The notes below the pieces were generated by a model. It was given only the letters and a program-made list of their open reading frames with translations, did no database searches and was not told the origin of the DNA. From NCBI GenBank assembly GCA_003577245.1, contig QEVS01000003.1, forward strand, positions 178,300-242,299: 64,000 nt of DNA, given 5' to 3'. Numbering within the stretch: position 1 is the first letter of the stretch; each line of letters opens with the position of its first letter. This DNA comes from a bacterium. Lineage in GTDB: Bacteria > Chloroflexota > Dehalococcoidia > Tepidiformales > Tepidiformaceae. Made by a program: the position numbers and the translations under genes. This document shows positions 16,601-25,300 of this stretch, piece by piece.

Positions 16601-19355
16601 GCCAACGCCCGAACGGATGCCGCTCGAGGAGGCGGTGCAACGGTTCAGGCGCACTCTCGAACGAGGTCGGGCAGAACGCCGCGCGGGCGCCGCCGAAGAC
16701 CTCATCCGCGCCGCCGGCGACTGGCGCGGCGCACTCCGGCGAGTCGTGTCCGACGTGCCCGACGCCCATCGCCAGGCCGCCGAGCTTGCCCTCGTCGAAG
16801 CCCGCCAGCGAGTTGTCGACCGTACGTTCGCCCGCCTGCAAGGGGAGTTCCCGGGCGTCTTCATGTTCAACCCTGGGACAGTCTCGTTTGCCAGCGACAT
16901 CGACATCACCCTGCGGCCCGTGGAGCAGCGCCCCGGTTTCACCGGCGAAGCAAGGCCCCTGGCTGAGCAGCTGGCCGAATCATCCCGGGCCTCCCTGCGT
17001 TTTGCCGAGCTTCTGCGGGCAGCCGCCGGGGGCGAGACCGACACCACCATCGACACCAACGTCTATGCCTACATCGGCGAGCAGTCGTTCGCTGCCCGAA
17101 CCGCTCGTGAACGCCGGGCAGAGGCCGCGCTCGCGGGCGAAGTGGGCATGGCGGAACAGATGAGGGGCCAGGGCCGCGAGCAGTGGACCCGCTTCCGGGC
17201 ACGAATGGAGGCCGAGCTCGCGGCCGCGCGCTCCCCCGAAGCGGCCGCAGCCCAGCGCCGTCTCCTGCAGCAGCTGGAACGGGCCGAAGCCTTCTTCACC
17301 GCCCGCGAAACAGAGCGAACAACCGCCGAGGCGCGGGTCCGCCGGGAGAGCCCCGGCGCTGCGGACGCCGTTGTGGCGCGGATGGCGCGCGAACAGATCG
17401 TGGCCGCCAAGCGCGAAAGGCTCGCCGAGCTCGCCGCCGCCCAACCGCCCAACTTCGCCGAGATCGCGCGCCTGCAATCCGAGATCCTCTGGTTCGAGCC
17501 CGAGGCCTATGCGACGCGGTCGGCGTTTGAACAGGCTGTCGCCCACGGCCAGTCCTTGCGGGCCGCAGGCGCCGAGTCCGGTTCCGAAGCCGTGCGCGGC
17601 AGTATCGACCAGCAGCGGGCACGCCTCGAAGAGCTTCGTGCCGCCTCGCCTCGCGACGAGGCCGCCATCCGCCGCGCTGAAGTGGACCTTGCCCACCTTG
17701 AACGGCAGCTGGAAGCCGGCCGCTGGCCTGAAGAGGCCGTCCAGGCCGATATCGAGGCCATCCACGAGCGCGAGGCAGAACGCACTCGCGGCCGCACCCC
17801 CGCCGATGCCCTCGCGCATTCAGCCGGGGCGGCCTCGGCAAACTTCGGCATGATGGTGAGCCACATCGAAGCAGCGGGCGACAACCTCAGCGCCGCCATC
17901 AAGGCTGCCGGCAAGTACGGCGGCCGCATTCTGAGGGCCGAACACATAGCCGGCCTTGAGCCATCATCGCCCGAGGCTCGCGTCCTCCTCGACCTGTTCA
18001 TGCAAAGCCGCTGGACAGTGTTCGAAGGAACGCTCTCCTCCGCCACCGTTGACCGGATGCTGGTGCGCTACGCCCGCGAGGCCGGGATGCACGACCAGGT
18101 CACCCGCTCGCCCGGCCGCCCCAGCACCGTCTCCGACGCCGTCCGCCGCCAATTCGTCGAGAACATCAGGCGCTGGGCCGAAGGCGCCGTCGGCGACCTT
18201 CACCGCCTGGCCGCCGAAACCGCCGAACGCCAGCGGGCCGAGGCCGAGGTGGTGGGCCCGGGCGCGCCCCGCCAGGGCGGAGGTGGCGAAGCTCCTCCTC
18301 GCCGCAGGGCCGCTGCCGAGGGCGAACGCGTGCGGAGGCCCGCCGAAACCCCGCAACGCCCCGCCGCCCGCAGGGGAGAGCAAGAAGCGAGCGCCGCGCC
18401 CGAGGGGCCCGGGAGACGGCATCGGGAGGCGCAGGCGGAGGTCGACCGGCTGGCCCGCGAGGGCGTTGCAGCGGAGGCGCCGCCCCGCGCCGCCGTGGAC
18501 GCCGCCCGCGAACGCGTTGGCAACGGCGCCGGCACCCGGGCTGATATCGAAGTGCTGCTCCAGCAGGCCGTGGCTGACTTCCGCGCCTACCGCTCCGCTC
18601 AAGAAGGCGTTTCTCGCCTGGGCTCCACCGACCTCGCCGGTGCGTGTGGACCCGGACGCGACCTCTCGGCGGAGTCGCTCCAGGAGCTCATGTTGCACAG
18701 CGCTGAGCTGGCCACCATCGACCGCTTCCAGATCCATGACTTCGTCCCCGGCGAGAGCCACGGGTTCTCAATCCTGACTTTCGGCGGTCCTCCTCCGTTG
18801 CGCTACATCGTCGACCCGACGTTTGCCCAGTTTGTCCGGGAACCGCCCCGGCCTGCGCCCGGGGAGCCCGCACCCGCCGGAATGCGGGGGCGCTTCACCG
18901 CCGGACCTATGCTTGCCGACGCGACTGGCGCAGGCCTGGCCCGGGACCTGGTGAGAAACGGGTTCCTTCCCCTCACGAACCCGGAAGTAGCCAGGCTCTA
19001 TGCCCTCGGCCTGGGCGCGACCCCCGAACAGGCAAGGAGAGTCGCCGAGGCTCTCTGGGGAGGAGAAGGCGCGGTCCCCCGGGGCGCCATCCTCCACGAA
19101 GAGATCGCCAATGGCGAGCTCATGCGCCGCGAAGCGAATGTGCCAGCTGAGGAAATCGAAGACCTCGACCTCCGGCAGCTGGCCGGAGAGAGCGAGCTCC
19201 TCGACGAGATAGCGACGATGTTGCAGGGGATGGCCCCCACAGACCCGCTCCGGCCGCAGCTTGAGGCTCTGCATCAGCGCCTTTCCGTGCTGGAAGGGGT
19301 GCAGCGCCGCTCCCCAATCCGCGGCCGAAGGCCGGCCGCTCCCGCCCGCCCCTGA
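13638..19355 (+). CDS. Giant putative CIS cargo/toxin with C-terminal papain-fold domain
   Basis: 1905 residues from a GTG with only a weak GGAG upstream. The N-terminus is basic and disordered, with VQRAAGNQRSARFVAG at ~residues 59-74, a motif typical of DUF4157-linked CIS cargo. Coiled coils lie at ~505-550 and 570-600. A hydrophobic stretch at ~715-755 (TALGLFVPGVGEVAAVAGAL) could insert in a membrane. A Pro-rich linker spans ~890-1000. Around 1080-1090 GTVSFASDIDITL recalls the SDID metal motif of nucleotidyltransferases. A long Glu/Arg helical region follows. The C-terminal domain has Cys1670 (AGACGPGRD), His1708 (GESHGFSILTF) and Asp1726 (RYIVDPTF), a papain-like triad. Its spacing is close to that of the dermonecrotic-toxin deamidase family. 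Toxin activity and delivery by the adjacent CIS are inferred. Confidence 0.75.
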   Translation: MQRTRKVRRSSPPTSDAAGARTDRSSVAAPAPPGHGLDWVSLPLHPTARLLRQAGVAGVQRAAGNQRSARFVAGPVQRDHHTPEARRERAARGAAGEGEAEAAARPWIISAGGLDAAAREFRATVVPRVPMNLLVMAGRSLRVYDESGSPRSRRTFALESRVRANPGVYTFVETAEGRPLNRWMVDANGRIFRGGFVGAPREQPAPGAGGGPGAEQQPAASGEGAAAPESTPLIPIADLGPAEDQAVAAVLQRGAATFFIVPQIPRAPRPDHPYGEASATELGITGPPPEPGMPRDRRGRANRPAWPASIRGEELQAPGGIGTFSMQLDFTSAGQDLLTQASAASNLVLYRWKIWNVTRRARERGVTSTEGASELVESGEAGPGRELEEGAAASARRGHVVREQREDIEHGVEDLGPAVVILGPLAVLSAASSAIVAAGGELVDTLADSMGDFNDEREIPWPDREGAYLVQCIAYPRPQGESGEIRYLPSRARKLIFVRNPRRLAQAELIRPEREVEELEERIRRERNAEERARLQEELETARVNAGGSALDVLQHSLERIRRQLAALPTWDIYRRRDLERDRDRLLSQVERARERSEGARNVIRPRGVLVSRVSGQRYPLLLQLMDLGQRNGTYRYRLSDMTDRSGGVYEGEGSSRDAAVDDAIAEMANECGYGRGLLVIRIPPATGDPGQSPSPGDRRVQSAPRDLALARAKLNDLVTILTALGLFVPGVGEVAAVAGALLAAERMVNRYRHGTLEADAESFSDAVSILGGAIQVGQSVGQLRLARQGRRFTLALEGGDAAAAMRAARAGERTREAIGGLEAAGRAVDRIDLVSGNMQTLNQILEVNEEERTGQITHTEARRRRSHIAAQAIHTNAMSIHGHVRETLAAEGGPAPEAGPPRPEDVGPIRPRGTAEAPAPPVPNEAPSPGPNVRPPGPEAETRAPGRRPPEEGRAATPEGEARRPTEGEEEGAVRARPSEPPAAPSPPTPERMPLEEAVQRFRRTLERGRAERRAGAAEDLIRAAGDWRGALRRVVSDVPDAHRQAAELALVEARQRVVDRTFARLQGEFPGVFMFNPGTVSFASDIDITLRPVEQRPGFTGEARPLAEQLAESSRASLRFAELLRAAAGGETDTTIDTNVYAYIGEQSFAARTARERRAEAALAGEVGMAEQMRGQGREQWTRFRARMEAELAAARSPEAAAAQRRLLQQLERAEAFFTARETERTTAEARVRRESPGAADAVVARMAREQIVAAKRERLAELAAAQPPNFAEIARLQSEILWFEPEAYATRSAFEQAVAHGQSLRAAGAESGSEAVRGSIDQQRARLEELRAASPRDEAAIRRAEVDLAHLERQLEAGRWPEEAVQADIEAIHEREAERTRGRTPADALAHSAGAASANFGMMVSHIEAAGDNLSAAIKAAGKYGGRILRAEHIAGLEPSSPEARVLLDLFMQSRWTVFEGTLSSATVDRMLVRYAREAGMHDQVTRSPGRPSTVSDAVRRQFVENIRRWAEGAVGDLHRLAAETAERQRAEAEVVGPGAPRQGGGGEAPPRRRAAAEGERVRRPAETPQRPAARRGEQEASAAPEGPGRRHREAQAEVDRLAREGVAAEAPPRAAVDAARERVGNGAGTRADIEVLLQQAVADFRAYRSAQEGVSRLGSTDLAGACGPGRDLSAESLQELMLHSAELATIDRFQIHDFVPGESHGFSILTFGGPPPLRYIVDPTFAQFVREPPRPAPGEPAPAGMRGRFTAGPMLADATGAGLARDLVRNGFLPLTNPEVARLYALGLGATPEQARRVAEALWGGEGAVPRGAILHEEIANGELMRREANVPAEEIEDLDLRQLAGESELLDEIATMLQGMAPTDPLRPQLEALHQRLSVLEGVQRRSPIRGRRPAAPARP

Positions 19356-19360
19356 GCCCC

Positions 19361-20359
19361 CTATCCCGGCGGCAGGTTCTCCGCCCGCGCCACCGGGAAG
19401 TAGTGATGGTGGTGCGAACCCGTGATCTCGTAGGCCGCCGTGCCCTTGCGCCCGTCGTCCGTGCTAACCAGCATCTCCAGCTGCCCGCCGCCAAGAGGGC
19501 CGTAGCGCGAATGAAAGCGGCCTTCCGCATCTATGCCGACGGTCTTGCCGCCTTCCAGGGTGATGTCCACGTGCCCGGCCAGCCCCACAACCCGCTCCCC
19601 GTCGCGGCCGTAGCTCACCCGGGCACCTCCCGCGTCCGTCCAGTGCAGGTCGTGGCTGAAGGCGACCACCGCCACCGGGTCGTTGCCGTCGGCAGGAGCC
19701 CAACAGCCATCCGTGTAAACGCGGGCGCCATTGGGGTATTCCCAGTTCCACACCGAGAACATCCCGTCCGGAAGCTGGATGGCGAGCCACATCCACATCG
19801 GGCAACGCTGGTGGTTTCGAATCCCCCAGGAGTGGTCGCGCTGCCCCCACCAGTTGCGCACCTCGTGCTTCTCGCCCTTGAACGTGAACGAGCCGTTGAA
19901 GTAGCCCGACTGGATCATGTGCGACTGGTCCCAGACGATTTCGTGCCCCGCCTTCATGGTGCCGCGGCGAAGGGCATGTGCCTGCGTGCGGGCGGTGAAC
20001 GTGAGGTCCACCCCGACCGGTGCCGACGCCGGGTCCACGAACAGCTTCACGGTCTTGAACGGCTCGACGATGTCGATGGCAACCGGGCCGGCCTTCATCG
20101 TGTGGGGGTCGCCGTCATAGGGCCGGGAGTGGCGCGCCATGATGAACTCCCCGCCGATGCGGCCCAGCTGGAGTGAATCAACCTCCTCGCGCTTTGGGAA
20201 GTGCGCCAGCGTGAGTACAACCACATCCCCGAGCGCATCCGGGCGATGTGCGACGAAGTAGAGGCTTTCGCGCCAGTGGTCGTGAAAGGCAACAACGTTC
20301 GGCAGGGGCTCCGGTATCTGGTGGTAGAAGAATTCGTCCGCAGGGGTCAGTCGAGGCAT
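19361..20359 (-). CDS. DUF7064/DUF7065-like lipocalin-type protein
   Basis: 332 residues from the ATG at 20359 (GGGAG 7 bases upstream); an ATG at 20398 would add 13 residues. The pattern HDHWRESLYFVAHRPDALGD, then NWWGQRDHSWGIRNHQ, PMWMWLAIQLPDGMFSVWNW and a C-terminal YEITGSHHHHYFP belongs to a family of paired beta-barrel domains. Their distant relatives include carotenoid 1,2-hydratase (CrtC). Members are common next to acyl-CoA and steroid-type catabolic genes, but the reaction is not known. No signal peptide is seen. It lies downstream of the luciferase-like gene on the same strand. It converges with the giant cargo gene, the stops only 5 bases apart. Confidence 0.7.
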   Translation of the reverse strand: MPRLTPADEFFYHQIPEPLPNVVAFHDHWRESLYFVAHRPDALGDVVVLTLAHFPKREEVDSLQLGRIGGEFIMARHSRPYDGDPHTMKAGPVAIDIVEPFKTVKLFVDPASAPVGVDLTFTARTQAHALRRGTMKAGHEIVWDQSHMIQSGYFNGSFTFKGEKHEVRNWWGQRDHSWGIRNHQRCPMWMWLAIQLPDGMFSVWNWEYPNGARVYTDGCWAPADGNDPVAVVAFSHDLHWTDAGGARVSYGRDGERVVGLAGHVDITLEGGKTVGIDAEGRFHSRYGPLGGGQLEMLVSTDDGRKGTAAYEITGSHHHHYFPVARAENLPPG

Positions 20360-20443
20360 CAGGCTCTCCCGGGGCAGGTTGGGGGGAGCCACCCGCATGG
20401 GCGGCGCCCCCTGTGATGGCGATTCGGCAGGTTACGGGGCGCT

Positions 20444-21493
20444 CTACTCCATGCCCTGCGGTACGCCCGGGGTCTGGACCGCCTGCACCAGCCGGATGAT
20501 GTGCTGCGCCCGTTCCCGCTCGGCGGGCGTGCGAGTGGGCAGGGCCAGGCCAATCCGGCCCGCGTACTCTCGGTGGTCGCGGATGAAATCCGGGAGCCTG
20601 TCGTACGTCGAAGTCTGTGCGAAGACGCGCAGCACGTCCTCGGGGATCACTCCCGGCATCTCGGCCCACTTGCCCTGGAGGGAGAGCGAGTGGAGCTGCA
20701 TACCGAGGTCTTTCAGGCCGTGGACTTCGAACACCTCGTGGTAGCTCCGTGTCGAACCGTAGAACGAGATGGGCTGGCGCAGACGTTCCAGCCCCTGCTC
20801 GATCTCGGACTCGGTCTCGCCGAACACGGTGAAGCCGCCTCCGCTCACGTCGATGTCCCGCCACGTCCGGCCTGCGCGCTGCAGTCCGATCGCGATGTTG
20901 GGCAGGACAACTTCTCGCATGTACCTGTCGGTCATGAACCCGTGCGGAATGACGGCATCGGCCACCTCACCGGCCACGCGGGCCATCGCATCGCCCACGC
21001 AGGCAAGCGAAACACGCGGGCGAGCGTACTCGATTGGCCCGGGATTGAAGTTCGGTGTCATCAGTGTGAAGTGGTAGTACTTGCCTATGTACTCAGGTTT
21101 CTCGCCGGTCTGGAACGAGTGCCAGACCGCGTGGAGCATCCTGATGTACTCCTTCATCCGGGTGGCCGGGGCGCCGGGCCACTCCACGCTGAAGCGATGC
21201 TGGTTGTGTCCCTTCACCTGGCTGCCAAGCCCCAGCGTGAAGCGGCCCTTGCTCAGGTGCTGGATGTCCCACGCCTCCATGGCAAGCACCGTGGGGCTCC
21301 GCGGAAAGGCGATGGTGACTCCTGTCTGGACTTCGAGCTTCGCCGAGTTTGCCACAGCCAGTGTCGCCGCCAGCATCGAGTCGTGCTGCGTCTCGGGAAT
21401 CGAGACGTAGTCGTAGCCCAACTCCTCCGCGTGTTGCGCCTGGCCCGCCACGCCCGCCGGCCAGCCGCCGCCGATGCCTGTTCCGACCTTCAT
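20444..21493 (-). CDS. Luciferase-like F420-dependent oxidoreductase
   Basis: 349 residues from the ATG at 21493, which has AAAGGAA 9 bases upstream; the frame stays open upstream but without family similarity. The family pattern is clear: MKVGTGIGGGWPAGVAGQAQ, AEELGYDYVSIPETQHDSML, FPRSPTVLAMEAWDIQHLSK and GRFTLGLGSQVKGHNQHRFS (flavin/F420 pocket). The closest type is the TIGR03617-like group of F420-dependent LLM oxidoreductases. Substrate unknown. It is followed by the DUF7064/7065-like gene, a pairing that suggests a shared lipid or xenobiotic pathway. Confidence 0.88.
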   Translation of the reverse strand: MKVGTGIGGGWPAGVAGQAQHAEELGYDYVSIPETQHDSMLAATLAVANSAKLEVQTGVTIAFPRSPTVLAMEAWDIQHLSKGRFTLGLGSQVKGHNQHRFSVEWPGAPATRMKEYIRMLHAVWHSFQTGEKPEYIGKYYHFTLMTPNFNPGPIEYARPRVSLACVGDAMARVAGEVADAVIPHGFMTDRYMREVVLPNIAIGLQRAGRTWRDIDVSGGGFTVFGETESEIEQGLERLRQPISFYGSTRSYHEVFEVHGLKDLGMQLHSLSLQGKWAEMPGVIPEDVLRVFAQTSTYDRLPDFIRDHREYAGRIGLALPTRTPAERERAQHIIRLVQAVQTPGVPQGME

Positions 21494-21584
21494 CTGCACT
21501 GTTCCTTTCGTGAGCCCGCCCGCTGTGGGACGGGGTTGGTTGCCGGGCAACAATAAAGGATTCCCTGCTCTGCCGGGTCCGCGC

Positions 21585-21770
21585 TCATGAGACTCGCGCG
21601 GCGGCAACAGGCGGAGAGATCACCCCATCGGCAGCAAGGGCCACCGCCTGCGCCGGCCGTTGCGCAACCGTCTCCACGCCCGCCCCGAACCGCCGCCGCA
21701 GCCAGCCCGCATAGGCAGCTGCCGGGCCGTACGAAACGGCGGTGAAGCGCTCCCCGGATAGCAGGACCAT
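21585..21770 (-). pseudogene. Short CaiB/BaiF CoA-transferase-like N-terminal fragment
   Basis: The 319-base gap between the carboxylase and luciferase-like genes holds a 61-residue frame. Its segment GPAAAYAGWLRRRFGAGVET resembles the N-terminal turn of class III CoA-transferases (pattern G-P-x-x-x-x-x-L-x-x-x-G-A-x-V). The rest of the ~380-residue enzyme is absent and the frame ends after PPVAAARVS. It may be a remnant or a chance match; a short independent gene is also possible. The rest of the gap shows nothing recognisable. Confidence 0.25.
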
Positions 21771-21812
21771 GGCCCGGAATCATACGGCCCGCATCCGCGT
21801 GCGGAAGGGCCC

Positions 21813-24800
21813 CTACCAGGTGTCGATGCAGGGGCGCTTCTTCCCGGCGCGGGCCGCGGGTGGTGGCACCGACCGCAGGGCCGTCGTGACCCAGCGCCGC
21901 GACTCCATCGGGTCGATCACATCGTCAATCTCAAAGTGGGAGGCGACGTTCACCGCCTTGCCGATCGTGTACATTCGCTCAACCATCTGCTCGAAGAGTT
22001 CGCGGCGCTTCTCCGGGTCTTCGATGGCGGCGAGCTCGTTCCGGTAGCCGAGCTTCACCGCACCTTCGAGCCCCATGCCGCCGAACTCGCCCGTCGGCCA
22101 TGACACGGCGAAGAACGGCGCTTTGAAGCTCCCGCCCGCCATCGCCTGCGCTCCCAGCCCGTATGACTTGCGCAGCACGATCGTGAAATAGGGCACCGAG
22201 ACGCTCGCGCCCGTCACGAACATGCGGGCAGCATGGCGCACGAGCGCCGTCTTCTCCACCTCTGGTCCGACCATGATTCCCGGCGTGTCGCAAAGGAAGA
22301 GCAACGGGATGTCGAAGGCGTCGCACAGCTGCATGAACCGGGCAGCCTTATCCGCTCCGGCGCTGTCGATGGCCCCGGCAAGGTGCATGGGGTTGTTCGC
22401 GATCAGTCCCATTGGCCGCCCTTCCATGCGGATGAAGGCGGTCACCATCCCCGGCCCGAAATGACGGCGCAGCTCCAGCACTGAGCCCGTGTCCGCCAGC
22501 GTCTCAATCACCTTGCGCACGTCGTAGACGCGCAGCCGGTTCTCCGGGATCGCGCTGCGGAGGAGCCTCTGGTCGGCGCACTCCCACTCCGCCACCGGCC
22601 CCTGGAAGTAGGAGAGGTACTTCTTCGCTACCGCCACTGCCTCCGCTTCGTCGGCAACCGCGATGTCCACGACACCGTTCGGAACCTGGATATCCATGGG
22701 CCCGACCTCTTCCGGGCGGAAGACTCCAAGGCCCCCTCCTTCGATCATCGCGGGACCGCCCATGCCGATGTTGGAATTGGCCGTTGCGATTACCACATCG
22801 CAGCACCCGAGGAGCGCGGCATTGCCGGCGAAGCAGCGCCCCGAGTTGATGCCCACGATCGGCACCAGCCCGCTCAGGCGCCCGAAGTAATGGAACGCCA
22901 GGCAGTCGAGCCCCGCCACCCCCACGCCGTCGGTGTCTCCGGGGCGGCCCCCGCCCCCTTCCGTGAAGAAGACCAGCGGCAGCCGCCACTTCTCCGCCAG
23001 CTCGAACATGCGGTCCTTCTTGCGGTGGTTCTGCGTGCCCTGCGTTCCCGCCAGCACCGTGTAGTCGTACGACATCACCACGCAGCGCGAGTGTTCGTCG
23101 CCAAACAGGTCGCCGTTGACCCTGCCAATCCCCGCCACCATGCCGTCGGCCGGCGTCCGCTCGATGAGCTCCTCCACCGGCCGCCGCCGGCGCTGGGCCG
23201 CGATGACAACCGGGCCGTATTCCATAAAGCTGCCCGGGTCGCACAGGTCTTCCACGTTCTCCCGCGTTGTGCGCTGGCCCGTGCGGCGTCTGCGCTCGAC
23301 CGCATCGGGCCGCGCCGCGTCGAGACCGATGGCGTGACGCGCCAGGGCCTCCTCCAGGTCGGGACGAACCCGGCCGGGATCGGCCTCTTCCTTCGCACCG
23401 TCCTCCGAGTGCTCGACCTCCGCCTCTTCAATGACGGCCAGGGGCCTCCCGGCGAAAACGGCATCTCCGGCAACGACTGCAATCTGCCGCACAAGCCCGC
23501 TCGCAGGCGCCGCTATCACATGCTCCATCTTCATCGCTTCCATAACGAGCAGCTGCTGGCCCCGGCGCACGAGTTCGCCTTCGCGGACATCGATGGAGAC
23601 GATCGTGCCCTGCAGCGGCGCGCTCACGGTGGCCACGCCTTCTTGCGCCTCCCCGGCGTAGGCGCCGGCAACGGGAACGGCATTGGGCCCCGACTTGCCG
23701 TGATGCAGCACCGCCAGCGGGTCTGATCGGTCGATCTGCGCACCCGCAAGCCCGGGCGCCCCGGCAGGCGCGCTTTCGAAGTACAGGCGAGGGTGTTCAT
23801 CGTCGCCTCCTGCTTCACCGGCAAGTTCGGCCATGTGCTCCTCGATGAACCGCGTATGGACCGGCCCCGCGGCCACTTCCGGGCGCCTGAGCAGCCCCAG
23901 CAGGAAAGCCGCGTTCGTCGGCACCCCCTCGATGCGGAACTCGCAAAGGGCGCGGTAGGCGCGCGCCACGGCATCCTCGTACCGGGGAGCAGAGGAGTGA
24001 GTGACCAGCTTGGCCAGCAGCGAGTCGTAACGAGGGCTTGTCGCATAGCCCTGGTATCCGTACGTGTCGACACGGATCCCGGGGCCGCTTGGTGGTTCAA
24101 AGGCGGCCAGGACGCCCCCTGAGGGAAGCGGCGTTCCATCGACATCCATTGTTTCCATGTTGACGCGCAACTGGATCGCATAGCCGCGCGGCGCAGGGAC
24201 CTTCTCCTGCACGAGGCCCAGTTCGCGCAGCGTGGCGCCCCCGGCGATCTCGAGCTGGGCGCGAACAAGGTCGATCCCGGTCACCTCTTCGGTCACCGTG
24301 TGCTCCACCTGGAGGCGCGGATTGGCTTCGATGAAGGCGAAGCCCGGTTCTTCGCCCGGCTCCGTGCCGACCAGGAACTCGAAGGTGCAGAGGCTGTCAC
24401 AACGCGTGGCCCGTGCCAGGCGCACGGCGGCGCTGAGGATTCCCTCGCGCAGCGAAGGCTCAAGAACAGGTGCGGGCGCCACCTCCACCAGCTTCTGGTG
24501 GCGGCGCTGCAGCGTGCAGTCACGTTCCCAGAAGTGGGTCACCTCCCCCGTGTGGTCGCCGGCAATCTGCACCTCGATGTGGCGCGCGCGAACAACCTGC
24601 TTCTCAACGTAGAGGTCGCCGTGGCCGAAGGCGGACTGCGCCTCTGAGCGGCAGCGCTCGAAGGCTTCGTCGATGTCTTCGGCGCGGTGAACGATGCGAA
24701 GCCCACGCCCGCCACCTCCGGCGATGGCCTTGATCACCATCGCCGCGCCGGGGCCAAGCGCGTCGAAAAACGCCCGTGCCTCCTCCAGCGAGGTGGAGTG

Positions 24801-25205
24801 GGCGGTCCCCGGCAGCACCGCTACTCCCGTGGCTTCGGCCAGGGCGCGGGCCCGGCCCTTGTCGCCCAGTAGCTCCAGGGCGGCCACGCCAGGCCCCACG
24901 AAGGTGATCCCCGCGGCCGCGCACCGTGCGGCGAAAGCCGCACTCTCGCTGAGGAAGCCGTAGCCGGGGTGGATGGAGTCGCAGCCGGACTCACGGGCGG
25001 CCGCGATGATCTGCTCGCCGTCGAGGTACGCCTTCGGCCCCGCCCCGCGCAGTGGCCGGGCTTCGTCGGCGCGGCGGGTGTGAAGCGAGTTGTGGTCGTC
25101 TTCGGCGTAGACCGCGACCGTGCGAATCCCGAGCTCGGCGGCGGCCCGCGCGATGCGGATGGATATCTCGCCGCGATTGGCGATGAGGAGGGCAGAGAGT
25201 GTCAT
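21813..25205 (-). CDS. Single-chain acyl-CoA carboxylase (BC-BCCP-CT)
   Basis: 1130 residues joining all three functions. Biotin carboxylase spans ~1-450 (LLIANRGEISIRIARAAAEL, ATP-grasp loop KAIAGGGGRGLRIV, HIEVQIAGDH). The biotin carrier domain is ~510-590 with the biotinylated lysine in MEAMKMEHV (~559). The two-part carboxyltransferase spans ~620-1130 (GVAGLDCLAFHYFGRLSGLV; FLCDTPGIMVGPEVEKTALV). This layout matches the long-chain acyl-CoA carboxylase (LCC) type, which carboxylates acetyl- to long-chain acyl-CoA. The exact substrate cannot be read from the sequence. Family members usually act as homohexamers. It starts with ATG at 25205, 95 bases after the serine hydrolase gene. Confidence 0.9.
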   Translation of the reverse strand: MTLSALLIANRGEISIRIARAAAELGIRTVAVYAEDDHNSLHTRRADEARPLRGAGPKAYLDGEQIIAAARESGCDSIHPGYGFLSESAAFAARCAAAGITFVGPGVAALELLGDKGRARALAEATGVAVLPGTAHSTSLEEARAFFDALGPGAAMVIKAIAGGGGRGLRIVHRAEDIDEAFERCRSEAQSAFGHGDLYVEKQVVRARHIEVQIAGDHTGEVTHFWERDCTLQRRHQKLVEVAPAPVLEPSLREGILSAAVRLARATRCDSLCTFEFLVGTEPGEEPGFAFIEANPRLQVEHTVTEEVTGIDLVRAQLEIAGGATLRELGLVQEKVPAPRGYAIQLRVNMETMDVDGTPLPSGGVLAAFEPPSGPGIRVDTYGYQGYATSPRYDSLLAKLVTHSSAPRYEDAVARAYRALCEFRIEGVPTNAAFLLGLLRRPEVAAGPVHTRFIEEHMAELAGEAGGDDEHPRLYFESAPAGAPGLAGAQIDRSDPLAVLHHGKSGPNAVPVAGAYAGEAQEGVATVSAPLQGTIVSIDVREGELVRRGQQLLVMEAMKMEHVIAAPASGLVRQIAVVAGDAVFAGRPLAVIEEAEVEHSEDGAKEEADPGRVRPDLEEALARHAIGLDAARPDAVERRRRTGQRTTRENVEDLCDPGSFMEYGPVVIAAQRRRRPVEELIERTPADGMVAGIGRVNGDLFGDEHSRCVVMSYDYTVLAGTQGTQNHRKKDRMFELAEKWRLPLVFFTEGGGGRPGDTDGVGVAGLDCLAFHYFGRLSGLVPIVGINSGRCFAGNAALLGCCDVVIATANSNIGMGGPAMIEGGGLGVFRPEEVGPMDIQVPNGVVDIAVADEAEAVAVAKKYLSYFQGPVAEWECADQRLLRSAIPENRLRVYDVRKVIETLADTGSVLELRRHFGPGMVTAFIRMEGRPMGLIANNPMHLAGAIDSAGADKAARFMQLCDAFDIPLLFLCDTPGIMVGPEVEKTALVRHAARMFVTGASVSVPYFTIVLRKSYGLGAQAMAGGSFKAPFFAVSWPTGEFGGMGLEGAVKLGYRNELAAIEDPEKRRELFEQMVERMYTIGKAVNVASHFEIDDVIDPMESRRWVTTALRSVPPPAARAGKKRPCIDTW

Positions 25206-25300
25206 GGGCGCTTCCTGGACTGGCGCCCCGGGCTCACCCCAGCCGCGGGCCCGGGCTCGTTGTTGCCGTCATGTTAGCTGCCGGTGACGCTTTCCGCCGG

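Noticed and set aside
15480-16841. 453-residue minus-strand frame inside the giant gene
   Set aside because: Antisense shadow; the plus-strand frame is continuous for 1905 codons with recognisable motifs.
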